Source of the DNA: Eutrophomonas brisbanensis
GTDB lineage: Bacteria > Pseudomonadota > Gammaproteobacteria > Burkholderiales > Eutrophovitaceae
Length of the DNA: 64,000 nt
Direction of reading: 5' to 3'
NCBI GenBank assembly: GCA_038141705.1
Contig: JAYQIQ010000001.1
Span: 1-64,000, forward strand
A program made the position numbers and the translations under genes. Each line of letters starts with the position of its first letter. Position 1 is the first letter of the stretch. Of this stretch, positions 48,986 to 58,729 are shown piece after piece. Under the pieces are notes generated by a model. It had not been told where the DNA came from. It worked only from the letters and a program-made list of their open reading frames with translations, and did no database searches.

Positions 48986-50090
48986 ATGGCAAAACACCAA
49001 AAGTTAACCTTCGAGAAAATTAATGTACGCGCAGCACTTGTACCTCTAAGAAGGCCAATCGTCGCGAAGGTTGGAACCTATACGGAATGGCCCTTCATTC
49101 TCATCGATATACATACGAAAGAGGGGATTATCGGAAGAAGCTATTTGGAGCCCTATATTAAAGATTCCGTTAAGTATATTGCGCCAGCGCTCTATGACAT
49201 GGCTGAAAAGTTTAAAGGTCAAGAAATAGCCCCAGCAGATATGTATAGAAAGGTTATCGGATCACTGCATCTAATTGGCAGACAAGGTGTTAGTGTGATC
49301 ACTGCTGCAGGGCTTGATATGGCCCTTTGGGATGCGCTCGCGAAAGCCGCGAATATGCCACTTGCAAATCTTCTGGGTGGAACCACTGGAGAATTAAGAG
49401 CCTACAACACGAATGGACTTTGGTTATTACCGCATGAGCGGCTCGCCAAAGAGGCAGAAGAATTAGTAGACGAGGGCGGATTCAAAGCCATTAAAATTCG
49501 CCTTGGCCGACCAACGTTAGCGGATGACCTAAAAGCAATCGATATTGTTCGGAAAGCAATCGGAGAAAATATTCATCTGATGGTCGACTTTAACCAAGGC
49601 CAAACTATCCAAGAAGCGATAACACGCTTGCATGGACTTGACGATCAAGGTTTGTATTGGTTTGAAGAGCCAGTCGTTTTCGATAACTACGCTCAGAATG
49701 CGCAGTTAGCGGCTGAGATCAAAACCCCAATCTCCATTGGAGAAAATATCTATGGACCCCGATCATTCCTAGATGCGATTCAATCGAAGGCGGCGGATCT
49801 CTATATGCCTGACTTAATGCGAATTGGCGGAGTTACAGGTTGGATGGGGAGCAGCAGCAATCGCGGGAGCAGCTGGAGCGCCACTTTCAAGTCATTTATA
49901 CCCAGAAGTATCTGCACATCTATTAAAAGCGTCAGAGTCTGCTGATTGGCTTGAGTACCGTGATTGGGGAAATCCTTTAATTCAAGAACCATTTGAAGTT
50001 AAGAATGGTATTGCCATTGTTCCAGATCGGATCGGTAACGGTATTGATTGGAACGAAGATGCCATCAAGAAGTATCAGTATTTCGGTTAA
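48986..50090 (+). CDS. Mandelate racemase-like enolase-superfamily enzyme, frameshifted
   Basis: Closest in pattern to mandelate racemase itself. Metal ligands Asp/Glu/Glu in MVDFNQGQ, WFEEPV and ISIGENIYGP; base His in SSHLYPEVSAHLL; MPDLMRIGGVTGWM aligns with the family. The KxK pair of the S-specific base reads KIR, so the second Lys is Arg. One G too many in GGGG near 49846-49849 breaks the frame; removing it reads GWMGAAAIAGAAGAPLSSH. About 367 residues. ATG 48986 follows ACAGGA. It is 18 bases from a TauD-like dioxygenase, suggesting one catabolic unit. Confidence 0.9.
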
Positions 50091-50108
50091 GTAAGCCCAA
50101 GTGCTCCG

Positions 50109-50868
50109 ATGGCGATAGAAGTAAAAAAGTTATCGGATCCGATAGGAGCAGTAGTAAGCGGGGTTCGCATTCAGGACCTAACCGCTAGTGGGTTTTCGGA
50201 GATCAATGAGCTGTGGCTAGAGCGCCATGTTTTGATTCTTCGAGAGCAAAGTCTTAGTCCATCTGATCAACTCAATTTTGCCTGTCAATTTGGAGAGCCC
50301 GACGAGTATCCATTCTTAGATGGAATCGAAGGGTACCCAAAAATCACCGCAGTCCTAAAAAAGGAGAATGAGACTATTAATTTCGGAGGGGTTTGGCATA
50401 CCGATACCATTTATCAATCGCAACCTCCGAAGGCTAGCATCCTCTATGCGATCGAGTTGCCTCCAAAAGGTGGGGATACGCTATTTGCGAACCAAACACT
50501 TGCGTATGAGAGCCTGGATGACTCGATAAAACAAAGAATCAAGGATCTTAAGGCGATTTCGAGATCTGATATTGGTTCTGTCGCTGAGACACGTGCAGAT
50601 CGAATCAAAGAATCCGGAAAATCTGCAGACAAGTTAGTTGGGACGCATCCTATGGTTAGAACACATTCTGAGACAAGAGGAGAAAAAGTCTATATGTAAG
50701 CCCAGCGCACACGACAGAAATAGTAGGGCTTGAGCAAGAGGAATCGAACTCTATATTGGAGGTACTTTTCCAGCATCAAACTAAAGAGGAGTTCATTGGG
50801 AGACAGGAATGGCGGGGAGGGGACGTTGTAATTTGGGATAACCGATCCGTAGAGTTCCAGTTTTCGTA
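50109..50868 (+). CDS. TauD/TfdA-type 2-oxoglutarate dioxygenase, C-terminus lost
   Basis: Fe(II)/2-oxoglutarate oxygenase. N-terminal IGAVVSGVRIQDLTA and LILREQSLSPSDQLNFA are family blocks. The HxD iron pair is in GVWHTDTIYQSQPP, followed by LPPKGGDTLFANQTLAYE. One A missing near 50687 breaks the frame, after which SLYVSPAHTTEI..EWRGGDVVIWDNRS continues. The reading then ends at a stop at 50866-50868 without the expected second His and Arg (RRxMHR-type) segment. The C-terminal 30-40 residues are absent. It could be a real truncation, several errors, or a join in the assembly. Confidence 0.82.
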
Positions 50869-51192
50869 GGGCAGCTGTTATCCTTTAAATCTGTAGCGAC
50901 CATCTTTCTTTTTTATGATGGGCGCCGAGGTTGCAAGTGGATTTCGCTCTCTCGCGGCAAAGACGATGCTGAGAACTTCTTTAAAGCATCTGAAGTGCTT
51001 GCTAAATACATCGGTCGAGAAATTATTGTTATTCCCTCTGGAGAAATAGTGAAGCATGTGAGATCTGCGTCAAATCTACTTGGTGAAAATAACATCTATT
51101 TAGACTCAAGTTGCCGTATAAAGATAGCACTTGAAATTTTTCCCTCAACGAAAAAAAACATTATTAGAAAAAAAACCTCAAGGGACGGCGCG
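50869..51192 (+). other. Unidentified coding-like stretch in frame with cysD
   Basis: The cysD frame is open upstream to about 50842. It reads IFLFYDGRRGCKWISLSRG, then ASEVLAKYIGREIIVIPSGE and GENNIYLDSSCRIKIALEIF. It looks like protein but matches no family I know, and CysD proteins do not carry such an N-terminal domain. There is no ATG, GTG or TTG in frame close to the conserved CysD start. It follows directly on the truncated dioxygenase. Confidence 0.35.
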
Positions 51193-52100
51193 CGTCAAAC
51201 TCAAACATTTTCTCATCTTGATTATTTAGAGGCGGAGGCTATACACATCATGCGAGAAGTAGTCGCTGAAGCGGAGAATCCTGTTATGTTGTACTCAGTA
51301 GGAAAAGACTCCTCGGTCATGCTCCATTTGGCGAAAAAAGCGTTCTATCCATCCACGCCCCCATTCCCATTGATGCATATTGATACTGGTTGGAAATTCC
51401 GGGAAATGTATGAATTCCGAGATCAGATGGCCACGGCGTCCAAAATGAAAATCTATATTTATAAGAATAAAGAAGGCATCGATGCGGGAATAAATCCTTT
51501 TGATCACGGCTCGGAAATCTATACGGACATCATGAAAACCCAAGCTTTGAAGAAGGCACTGGATTTTTATAAATTTGATGTTGCGTTTGGCGGAGCTCGG
51601 AGAGACGAAGAAAAAAGTCGAGCGAAAGAAAGAATTTTCTCTTTTAGAACACAAGACCACCGCTGGGATCCAAAAAACCAGCGGCCTGAACTATGGAATT
51701 TTGTATAACACTAGAAAAAACCCGGTCAGTCACTAAGGGTATTTCCCATATCAAACTGGACTGAAATGGACGTGTGGCAATATATCTACAGAGAAGAAAT
51801 ACCTATCGTCCTCTTTACTTCTCTCAAATTAGGCCAGTGGTCGATCGTAGCGGCTCTTTAATCATGATTGACGATGATCGCATGCCGCTAAAACCCGATG
51901 AAAAGTACATGCGAAGCGAGTTCGATTTAGAACTCTTGGATGTTATCCACTAACAGCTGCGATGGAGTCGCATGCGTCGAGTATCTCGGAGATAATTTTA
52001 GAGTTATTGGATGGAAAAAGCAGTGAAAGACAAGGTCGGTTAATTGACTCTGGATTCGTCGAGCTCGATGGAGAAGAAAAAACAGGAGGGTTACTTCTAA
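51193..52100 (+). CDS. cysD: Sulfate adenylyltransferase subunit 2, several frameshifts, start not found
   Basis: With CysN makes APS from sulfate and ATP. From HLDYLEAEAIHIMREVV on, the match to CysD is close: PP-loop YSVGKDSSVMLHLA, HIDTGWKFREMYEFRD, AFGGARRDEEKSRAKERI, and after breaks FPISNWTEMDVWQYIYREE, IRPVVDRSGSLIMIDDDR, RFRTLGCYPLTAAMES and SERQGRLIDSG, ending KTGGYF. Single-base errors are needed near 51703, 51724, 51810, 51932 and 52091. The stop TAA overlaps the cysNC ATG (TAATG). The start coordinate is set from family length (about 302 residues); no start codon was found. Confidence 0.88.
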
Positions 52101-53982
52101 TGCCTAAAAACTCTTCTTCTCAAAAAGTCAAAAAGTACCTAGAACATCAGCTATCGATGGATACGTTGCGTTTATTACATGTGGTAGCGTCGATGATGGA
52201 AAAAGCACGTTAATTGGGCGACTACTCGCGGAAACTGATTCGATTTTTGATGACCAACTGGAAACATTGAAGCACGATTCTGAAAAAGCAGGAACGCAGG
52301 GAGATGACATCGATTATGCACTACTTGTTGACGGTCTCTCGGCTGAAAGAGAGCAGGGAATTACTATTGATGTAGCGTATCGTTTTTTTCGACTTCGAAT
52401 CGAAAGTTCATCGTAGCTGATACACCAGGGCACGAGCAATATACTAGAAACATGGCTACGGGAGCATCGACCGCTGATGCCGCACTAATTTTGATTGATG
52501 CTAGCAAGGGAATCTCAAGTCAGACCAAACGACATTCGATTATTTGTTCGTACCTTGGCGTGAAACACATAGTGGCAGTCATCAACAAATGGATCTAATT
52601 GCATATAGCACGGATAAATATCAGCTTATCGCTGATGGGTTTTTGAAATTTTCTGAAAAATTAAGTTTCGACTCGCATACTTGCATTCCTGTGTCTGCCT
52701 TGAAGGGAGATAATCTCGCATCAAAATCCAAAAAAATGAAATGGTATGGTGGGGAAACCCTTATAAGTCTTCTAAATAACTCTCGAAACATCTAGATCAA
52801 AACATGACCAAGAACTTCGGCTTCCTGTCCAGTGGGTTAATCGAGAAAGTTCGGATTTCCGTGGATTTTCGGGAACGATTGAAACCGGATCTATCTCACT
52901 CGGAGATAAAATATAAATATTACCTTCGAATCAAGAGGTAACCGTTAAATCAATTTCAACCCCTAAGGGAAATGTAAGTACTGCAGACGCCCCAACCGCG
53001 GTTAGTGATTGCTCTTGATGAGGAAGTAGACGTATCCAGAGGAGATTGGTTTGTGAGCCGAGGAAGCTCCACCTTTGAAACCAATCAGTTCGAAGCTAAT
53101 ATGATCTGGATGGGGTCCGAACCAGGATTTGCCGGCCGATCTTTTTGGTTAAAAACTAGCACATGCGAAATCCCCGCTGAAATTACGTCGATAAAACATA
53201 AAATAAACATTAATAGTCTCGAAAAACTTCCATCAAAATCACTCAACCTTAACGGAGCTATCGGTCGTTAATTTAAAGACAGCTAGACCCATACCATTTC
53301 AGACGTATCAAGAAAGTAGGCGGCTAGGCTCGTTCATCTTGATCGATAGAGTTACGTACCAGACGGTTGCAGGTGGGATGTTTAATTTTGCATTACATCG
53401 AGGCAGAAATATATATGAGCAGCGCCAAACAATTACAAAGATGGATAGAGGGCGCTAAACAAGCACGACAGCAAAGTGATTTGGTTAACTGGGCTGTCCG
53501 GCGCTGGAAAATCAACAATCGCGGATAGTTTAGAGCAGAAACTATTTGATCTAAATGTACACTCCTATATTTTAGACGGAGACAATATTCGTTTTGGTCT
53601 CTGCAATAACTTAGGTTTTACTGCGGCGGATCGTGTAGAAAACATCCGCAGAGTAGCCGAGGTTGCAAAATTAATGGTTGATGCTGGGGATTAATGGTAA
53701 TCGTGGCACTGATATCTCCATTTGAAAAAAGAAAGGCAGACAGCCAGAGCTTTATTTGAAGAAGGTGAGTTTATTGAAGTGTTCGTGGATGCCCCGCTGA
53801 ATATTGTTGAAGAGAGGGACACAAAAGGACTTTATAAAAAAGCTAAAAAAGGCGAGATACCAAACTTCACAGGAATTACAAGCCTTATGAAAAACCGCAA
53901 GCTCCTGACTGCACCTTCAAACTGATAAAATGCAGGTAGAAGAGGGGTAGAGTTAGTGCTAAAACATCTAAACCTTGTATAG
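52100..53982 (+). CDS. cysNC: Fused CysN-CysC (sulfate adenylyltransferase large subunit / APS kinase), many frameshifts
   Basis: The CysN GTPase half activates sulfate with CysD; the CysC half phosphorylates APS to PAPS. In order: LEHQLSMDTLRFITCGSVDD then GKST (G1), DTPGHEQYTRNMATGAS (G3), NKMDLI (G4), the beta-barrel WVNRESSDFRGFSGTIETG, GSFILIDRVTYQTVAGGM at the CysN end, then without a separate start IWLTGLSGAGKSTIADSLE (P-loop), LDGDNIRFGL, GFTAADRVENIRRVAEVAK and LYKKAKKGEIPNFTGI. About ten single-base errors interrupt it. The rebuilt size of about 627 residues fits fused CysNC/NodQ. The corrected end is 53982. Confidence 0.88.
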
Positions 53983-53997
53983 CTTAGTTGTAACGAA

Positions 53998-55731
53998 TGA
54001 ATAAAAAGAAAGCTCTCGAAAGCTATGAGAAAGTTTGGCGTACGCCGCAAAGGGAAATCTGTCAAACGCAGAAAAGGCATACCGCAAGGCGATAGCTTCC
54101 CTATCAGACTTTTGGAGGCCCATAATAACCTGGGTAATCTTTTAGCTAAGCAGGGGAGACTGCTCCTAGCTTACGAGTCGATATCGAAAGCTCATAAATT
54201 ACTGCCGACCAATGCGAGGATTACAAATAACTTAGGGTATCTCAGTCAAAGCTTAGGGGGATATCGCGAAAGCGTTAGATCTTTATAGGAGCGCGATTAA
54301 AGCGACCATGAATATGCTCCAACCTATATCAACCTTGGAAATGCTTTGAGGGAAGTTGGGGACTATCAGGGTGCGCTAGACGCATATGACAAAGCTATCG
54401 AATTAGATGATAAGCAGTATCAGCCCCTATTGAATAAAGGAGCGCTGCTTAATGAGTTACACAATTTTTCGGATGCCAAAGAAATACTTGAAAAGCAGTC
54501 CAAATCAATCCGAAAGATGCTAGTGCACACAACAATTTAGGTAATACTTTTGTTGAAATCAACCAACCTGATAATGCGATTCAGTCGTTCAGCCAATCTT
54601 TATCACTTGCGCCAAATAACGTGAATACACTTTTAAATTTAGCTAATACATACTTAGGCACAGAGACACAAAAACGGCAAAATTAAACTTTGAGAAAGCT
54701 TTAGCAATAGATCCAAATTCGGCTGAGGCGCACTACGGCATAAACCGCCTAAAAAAGTATTTTGAGCGCGGATGACCCGCAAATAAAAAGATGCTTCAGA
54801 TAAAACATTCAAAAATTACCAGTGAAGATGATAAATCTTTAATTTGTTTCTCTTTGTCAAAAACTTATGATGATTTGGGAAAATTGGAGGAAGCCTTAGG
54901 TTTCTTAAAGAGGGAAATGATCTTAAGAAAAAATTCTCAAATATGAGAGATGTCAGGATGAAGAAGAATTTGAAAAATTAGAAAAAGCTGCGAGGGCGAT
55001 TGCAGGGATAAAGTTACCAGACAGTGAGCTTGGAGCCTCGAAAAGGCCAATTTTTATTCTAGGTATGCCGAGGTCGGGGACTACATTGGTAGAGTCAATA
55101 CTCTCGACGCATCCAAGAGTGAGTGCCGGCTGAGAGCTTCATTATATACAAGATTTAGGTAAAGCAATTTCAATAGGCGATGAAGCCCCCACGGAAAATT
55201 CGGTTAAAGGAGTTCAGGCGCTCTTATCTGCGTGCAATTAGGCTCATGAGCTTGGACAGGATTTTTTTACAGATAAAAGCCCGTTAAACTTTTTAAGTTC
55301 ATTCCTCTGATCTTAACTGCCTTACCAGACTCTTTAATCGTTCACACAAAACGCGATGCAAAAGCCACTTGTTGGTCAAATTTAAACAATTTTTTACCTC
55401 TCTCAATCTAGGTTTTGGCTACGATTTGGGACGATGTTACAAACTATTATTTGAGTTACTTAAAGCTTATGAGAAGCTGGAACGAAATGTTCCAGGTAGG
55501 ATCAATGATGTTGAGTACGAGCGTCTGACCACGAACCCAAGCGAGGAAATACGAGCGCTAGTTCGAGCGCTTTCCATCGAGTGGCACGATGATTTATTGG
55601 CGCCTCACTTAAGCTCGAGATTTGTTCGAACCGCATCGGTAACCCAAGTACGAGATAAGATATACAGAGGTAGCTCTGATGCATGGAAAAAGTACGAGTC
55701 CTTTTTGGTTGGGGCGTTTGATTCTTTATAA
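53998..55731 (+). CDS. TPR-sulfotransferase fusion protein, many frameshifts
   Basis: Rebuilt from several frames. N-terminal half: tetratricopeptide repeats, for example EAHNNLGNLLAKQGRLLLAY, YAPTYINLGNALREVGDYQG, DNAIQSFSQSLSLAPNN and AKLNFEKALAIDPNSAEAHY. C-terminal half: a PAPS-dependent sulfotransferase domain with the 5'-phosphosulfate loop RPIFILGMPRSGTTLVES at about 55037-55090, the 3'-phosphate motif SLIVHTKRDAKATCWS and INDVEYERLTTNPSEEIRAL near the end. This layout is common in bacterial TPR-sulfotransferases. It starts 15 bases after cysNC, which supplies PAPS, so the two probably work together. The acceptor is unknown. Confidence 0.82.
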
Positions 55732-55849
55732 AATCTATTGATTAGCTTCGCGCTCGAGCTGGAATTGAGGAAATATAACCCATTAGTAGGCGCCACCAAT
55801 GCCCGCAATATGAGCGGTTGAGGTTAGCTTAATTTATTACCAGAATAGG

Positions 55850-56243
55850 TTACTTTGTAATACAAAGAACAACTGACTTTTCATCAGGACTAGTTAACCA
55901 GCAACTCTTTTTTTGTTGCACGCCTTCGAAGCACTCAGATTCCCGAGTAAGAACCCCTTCGTTCCAGCAAAGCATCCAGCCGCCCATTTCTTGTTTGATG
56001 CTTCCAAATGTTCCGCCTTGAACCACTTCAAGTTCAGATGGGGGCACTTTTCAGCCCCAGAGCGGCAGGCTGTCTTTAGTTTCTTATCGGTGAATTTTCC
56101 AGTGACTTTGTCGTAATAGCATTCGCCAGACATCCCAAGCCCGCCATTGACAGTTAGTTTGCAATTCATTTTCTGTTCCACCAGACGCCGGTCGAGAAAA
56201 GTAGACAGATTAACGGAGAAAACTCGCATTTTGTGAGCTTCAT
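55850..56243 (-). CDS. Small exported Cys-rich protein, unknown, two frameshifts
   Basis: Rebuilt. The ATG at 56243 opens MKLTKCEFSPLICLLFSTGV, a probable signal peptide. A missing base near 56185 leads into EQKMNCKLTVNGGLGMSGEC and TACRSGAEKCP. A second break near 56040 leads into SELEVVQGGTFGSIKQEMGG, then CWNEGVLTRESECFEG and CWLTSPDEKSVVLCITK. The result is about 130 residues with eight or more Cys outside the signal peptide. No family recognised. Frame choice after the second break rests on composition only. Confidence 0.45.
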
Positions 56244-56417
56244 ATATTGTTCAGTTAGGTTTTGAGGAGTTTGGGATAAGACAAAGTCTACCTCACATTT
56301 AGGCCTTAGGCCACAAACTCTATTAACCCACATATTATTAACATTGCGTATAATGTATATTATGTCAAGTAAAGGAAATATACACAAAGACCTCGCCCGA
56401 GATCCTCGGCCACGAAT

Positions 56418-56952
56418 TCATAGTTGTCTTAGTAGCATCCCTTCCGCGTCTTTATCGGAAACCAATGGCTTATCTTTAATTGGCCAATCTATTGAAAGCG
56501 TTGGGTCGTCCCAACGAATACACCGCTCATGCTCTGGTGAATAAAGTTCGTGGTTTTGTAAAGAAAAACAGCCGAATCAGAAATAACTTGAAACCCGTGC
56601 GCATATCCTTCGGGAATCCATAATTGACGATTATTATCCCCCGAAAGCTCCACCCCAACCCATTTACCAAAGCTCTTTGAATCAGTCGGATATCAACGGC
56701 CACGTCGAATACAGCGCCAGAAACAACCCTGACTAACTTTCCCTGGGAAATGGCGAGACCTGATAATGCAGGCCTCTAATTACACCTTTTGTTGATACGG
56801 AATGATTGTCTTGAACAAATTTGACGTTTTTCTCAACGAGTTGGTCAAATTTTTGCTGATTGAAACTTTCATGGAAAGAACCCCTAGAGTCGCCAAATAC
56901 CTGAGGGTCGATAATCTTCACTCCGGGTAAGCTTCGTTTCAGTAACCTTCAT
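56418..56952 (-). CDS. rfbC: dTDP-4-dehydrorhamnose 3,5-epimerase, frameshifted
   Basis: Third step of dTDP-L-rhamnose synthesis. IIDPQVFGDSRGSFHESF, GVIRGLHYQ with the catalytic His, GKLVRVVSGAVFDVAVDIR, WIPEGYAHGFQVIS, then YSPEHERCIRWDDPTLSIDW at the end are typical RmlC. Breaks: an extra A near 56929 before PGVKIIDPQ; a missing base near 56743 before AQGKLVR; one near 56690; and one near 56545 before YSPEHE. Corrected length is about 178 residues. The start overlaps the rfbA stop by 14 bases. Last gene of rfbBDAC. Confidence 0.92.
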
Positions 56953-57835
56953 CGCTATATTCGTTAATTATTTTGTTTAAATAGATCCCATAAGATGATG
57001 TTTTTATTGGATCTATCAATTTTAAGTATTGATCTTTAGATATCCATTTCTGAATTAAAGCTATTTCCTCTGGACACGCTATTTTGTAGCCTTGCCGATG
57101 AGCGATAGCCTCGACGTATTGAGATGCCTCTGATAGGCTTTCGGGGGTTCCTGTGTCGAACCAAACATATCCGCGCCCTAGTTTCTCTACCAACACGGAT
57201 TTTTCGGATAAATACAACTTGTTTAGATCCGTAATCTCCAGCTCTCCTCTTACCGATGGTCGGAGACGTTTTGCCATCGACACAACGTCTTCATCGTAAA
57301 AATACAAGCCCGTAATCGCATAATTTGACTTAGGGTTTTTTGGTTTTTCGTCAATATTTATAAGTCGCTTATCGCGATCAAATTCCGCCACTCCGTATCG
57401 CTCTGGGTCATCGACGTGATAAGCAAATAATGTAGCTGTATCCGGCTTTATTAGCGCTGCATTCTGAAGTTTTAAGTGCAAATCTCCACCATGGAATATG
57501 TTGTCTCCGAGAATCAATGCGCAGGGAGAGCCAGCTAAAAAATTTTCACCCAATAAAAATGCTTGAGCTATTCCATCTGGGGATGGCTGCTCGACGTAAT
57601 CGAGATTAATACCCCATCTTTCACCCGATCCGAGTAAATCTCGAAATCTCGGGAGATCTTGCGGCGTAGATATCACTAAAATATCTTGAATTCCTGCCTG
57701 CATGAGAGTGGCTATTGGGTAATAGATCATTGGCTTATCAAATACCGGCAATAACTGTTTTGAGGTCACGGATGTCATGGGGTATAGACGCGTACCCGAA
57801 CCTCCCGCAAGAATAATCCCCTTCCTGGCACTCAT
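56939..57835 (-). CDS. rfbA: Glucose-1-phosphate thymidylyltransferase
   Basis: First step of dTDP-L-rhamnose synthesis, making dTDP-glucose. GIILAGGSGTRLYPMT is the nucleotide-binding signature. KQLLPVFDKPMIYYP, EQPSPDGIAQAF, LILGDNIFHG, ITGLYFYDEDVV and GRGYVWFDTGTPESL are all RmlA blocks. 298 residues, the one intact gene of this cluster. Normally inhibited by dTDP-rhamnose in this family. Confidence 0.96.
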   Translation of the reverse strand: MSARKGIILAGGSGTRLYPMTSVTSKQLLPVFDKPMIYYPIATLMQAGIQDILVISTPQDLPRFRDLLGSGERWGINLDYVEQPSPDGIAQAFLLGENFLAGSPCALILGDNIFHGGDLHLKLQNAALIKPDTATLFAYHVDDPERYGVAEFDRDKRLINIDEKPKNPKSNYAITGLYFYDEDVVSMAKRLRPSVRGELEITDLNKLYLSEKSVLVEKLGRGYVWFDTGTPESLSEASQYVEAIAHRQGYKIACPEEIALIQKWISKDQYLKLIDPIKTSSYGIYLNKIINEYSDEGY

Positions 57836-57844
57836 AGCTCAACT

Positions 57845-58729
57845 TTACCCTTCTACTATTTCTCGCACCACCTCTTCTACGCAGCGCTCCCATCTTGGTA
57901 ACCCTTTACTCAAAATCTTCTCCAGTTTACCCGTATTAAGCTTGCTATTGCGTGGTCTAGGTGCAGGTAAAGGATACTGCGACGTAGTGATCGGCAAAAC
58001 ATCACTCTCACTGCATCGGGTTTTAAAATCTCTCTCGTTCGCAGTTTTAATTGCGAACCTAGCGACATCGAACCACGTAGTCACACCGCTAGAAGCAAGA
58101 TGATAGATACCGCTTTCAATCGGATCTTTAGAATCAGATAACAGAATCTCTTTTGTTACTCTAGCTATCAAATTCGCCGAGGTCGGAGATCCAATTTGAT
58201 CATTCACAACACTCAATGAGTCTCTCTCTTGCGCTAATCTTAGAATTGTTTTTATAAAATTCTTGCCAACTGCGGAAATAACCCAGCTAGTACGAAATAT
58301 TATGTGCCGGCATCCGCTAGAGATAATTTTTTGCTCTCCAGACCATTTTGAGCGCCCGTAAACATTGATCGGGGCAGGCAAATCCGTCTCCAGGTAAGGG
58401 GCGGTAGTTTCCCCGTTCAAAAACGTAGTCTGTCGAATAATGCACCAGCGTTGCATCATGCTCGAAAGCGTATTTCGCCAAAATTTCCACCGCAATTGAA
58501 TTGACTGCAAACGCTTTTTCCTCCTCCGATTCCGCTAAGTCGACTTGGGTGTACGCAGCCGCATTAATAATGCAAGAGGGTTTGTTCCGAAGAAGATAAT
58601 CCGCAATCAGATCTGGTTTTTCTAAATCAATGTCCGATCGGCTTGCAAAAAGTACGTCCCGTCGTCAGCGAGCGTTTTCCTTAACGCGCTCCCAACCTGC
58701 CCATCAGCACCTAATACAAGTGTGGTCAT
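57845..58729 (-). CDS. rfbD: dTDP-4-dehydrorhamnose reductase, frameshifted
   Basis: Last step of dTDP-L-rhamnose synthesis (NADPH). N-terminal TLVLGADGQVGSAL is the Rossmann motif. After a break near 58652 the reading goes on as DIDLEKPDLIADYLL, PSCIINAAAYTQVDLAESEE and AVNSIAVEILA. After another near 58430 it resumes as GETTAPYLETDLPAPINVYG then RSKWSGEQ, giving the YxxxK pair. GIYHLASSGVTTWFDVARF and NSKLNTGKLEKIL close it. About 294 residues when rebuilt. The start overlaps the rfbB stop by four bases. Confidence 0.92.

Noticed and set aside
50913..51095. Minus-strand frame over the unknown stretch before cysD
   Set aside because: The plus-strand cysD frame is more protein-like and longer; the minus frame has no family pattern.
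53476..53694. A separate cysC gene
   Set aside because: The region between the CysN end and the APS kinase P-loop has the length and content of the linker in fused CysNC proteins and has no convincing start or ribosome site.
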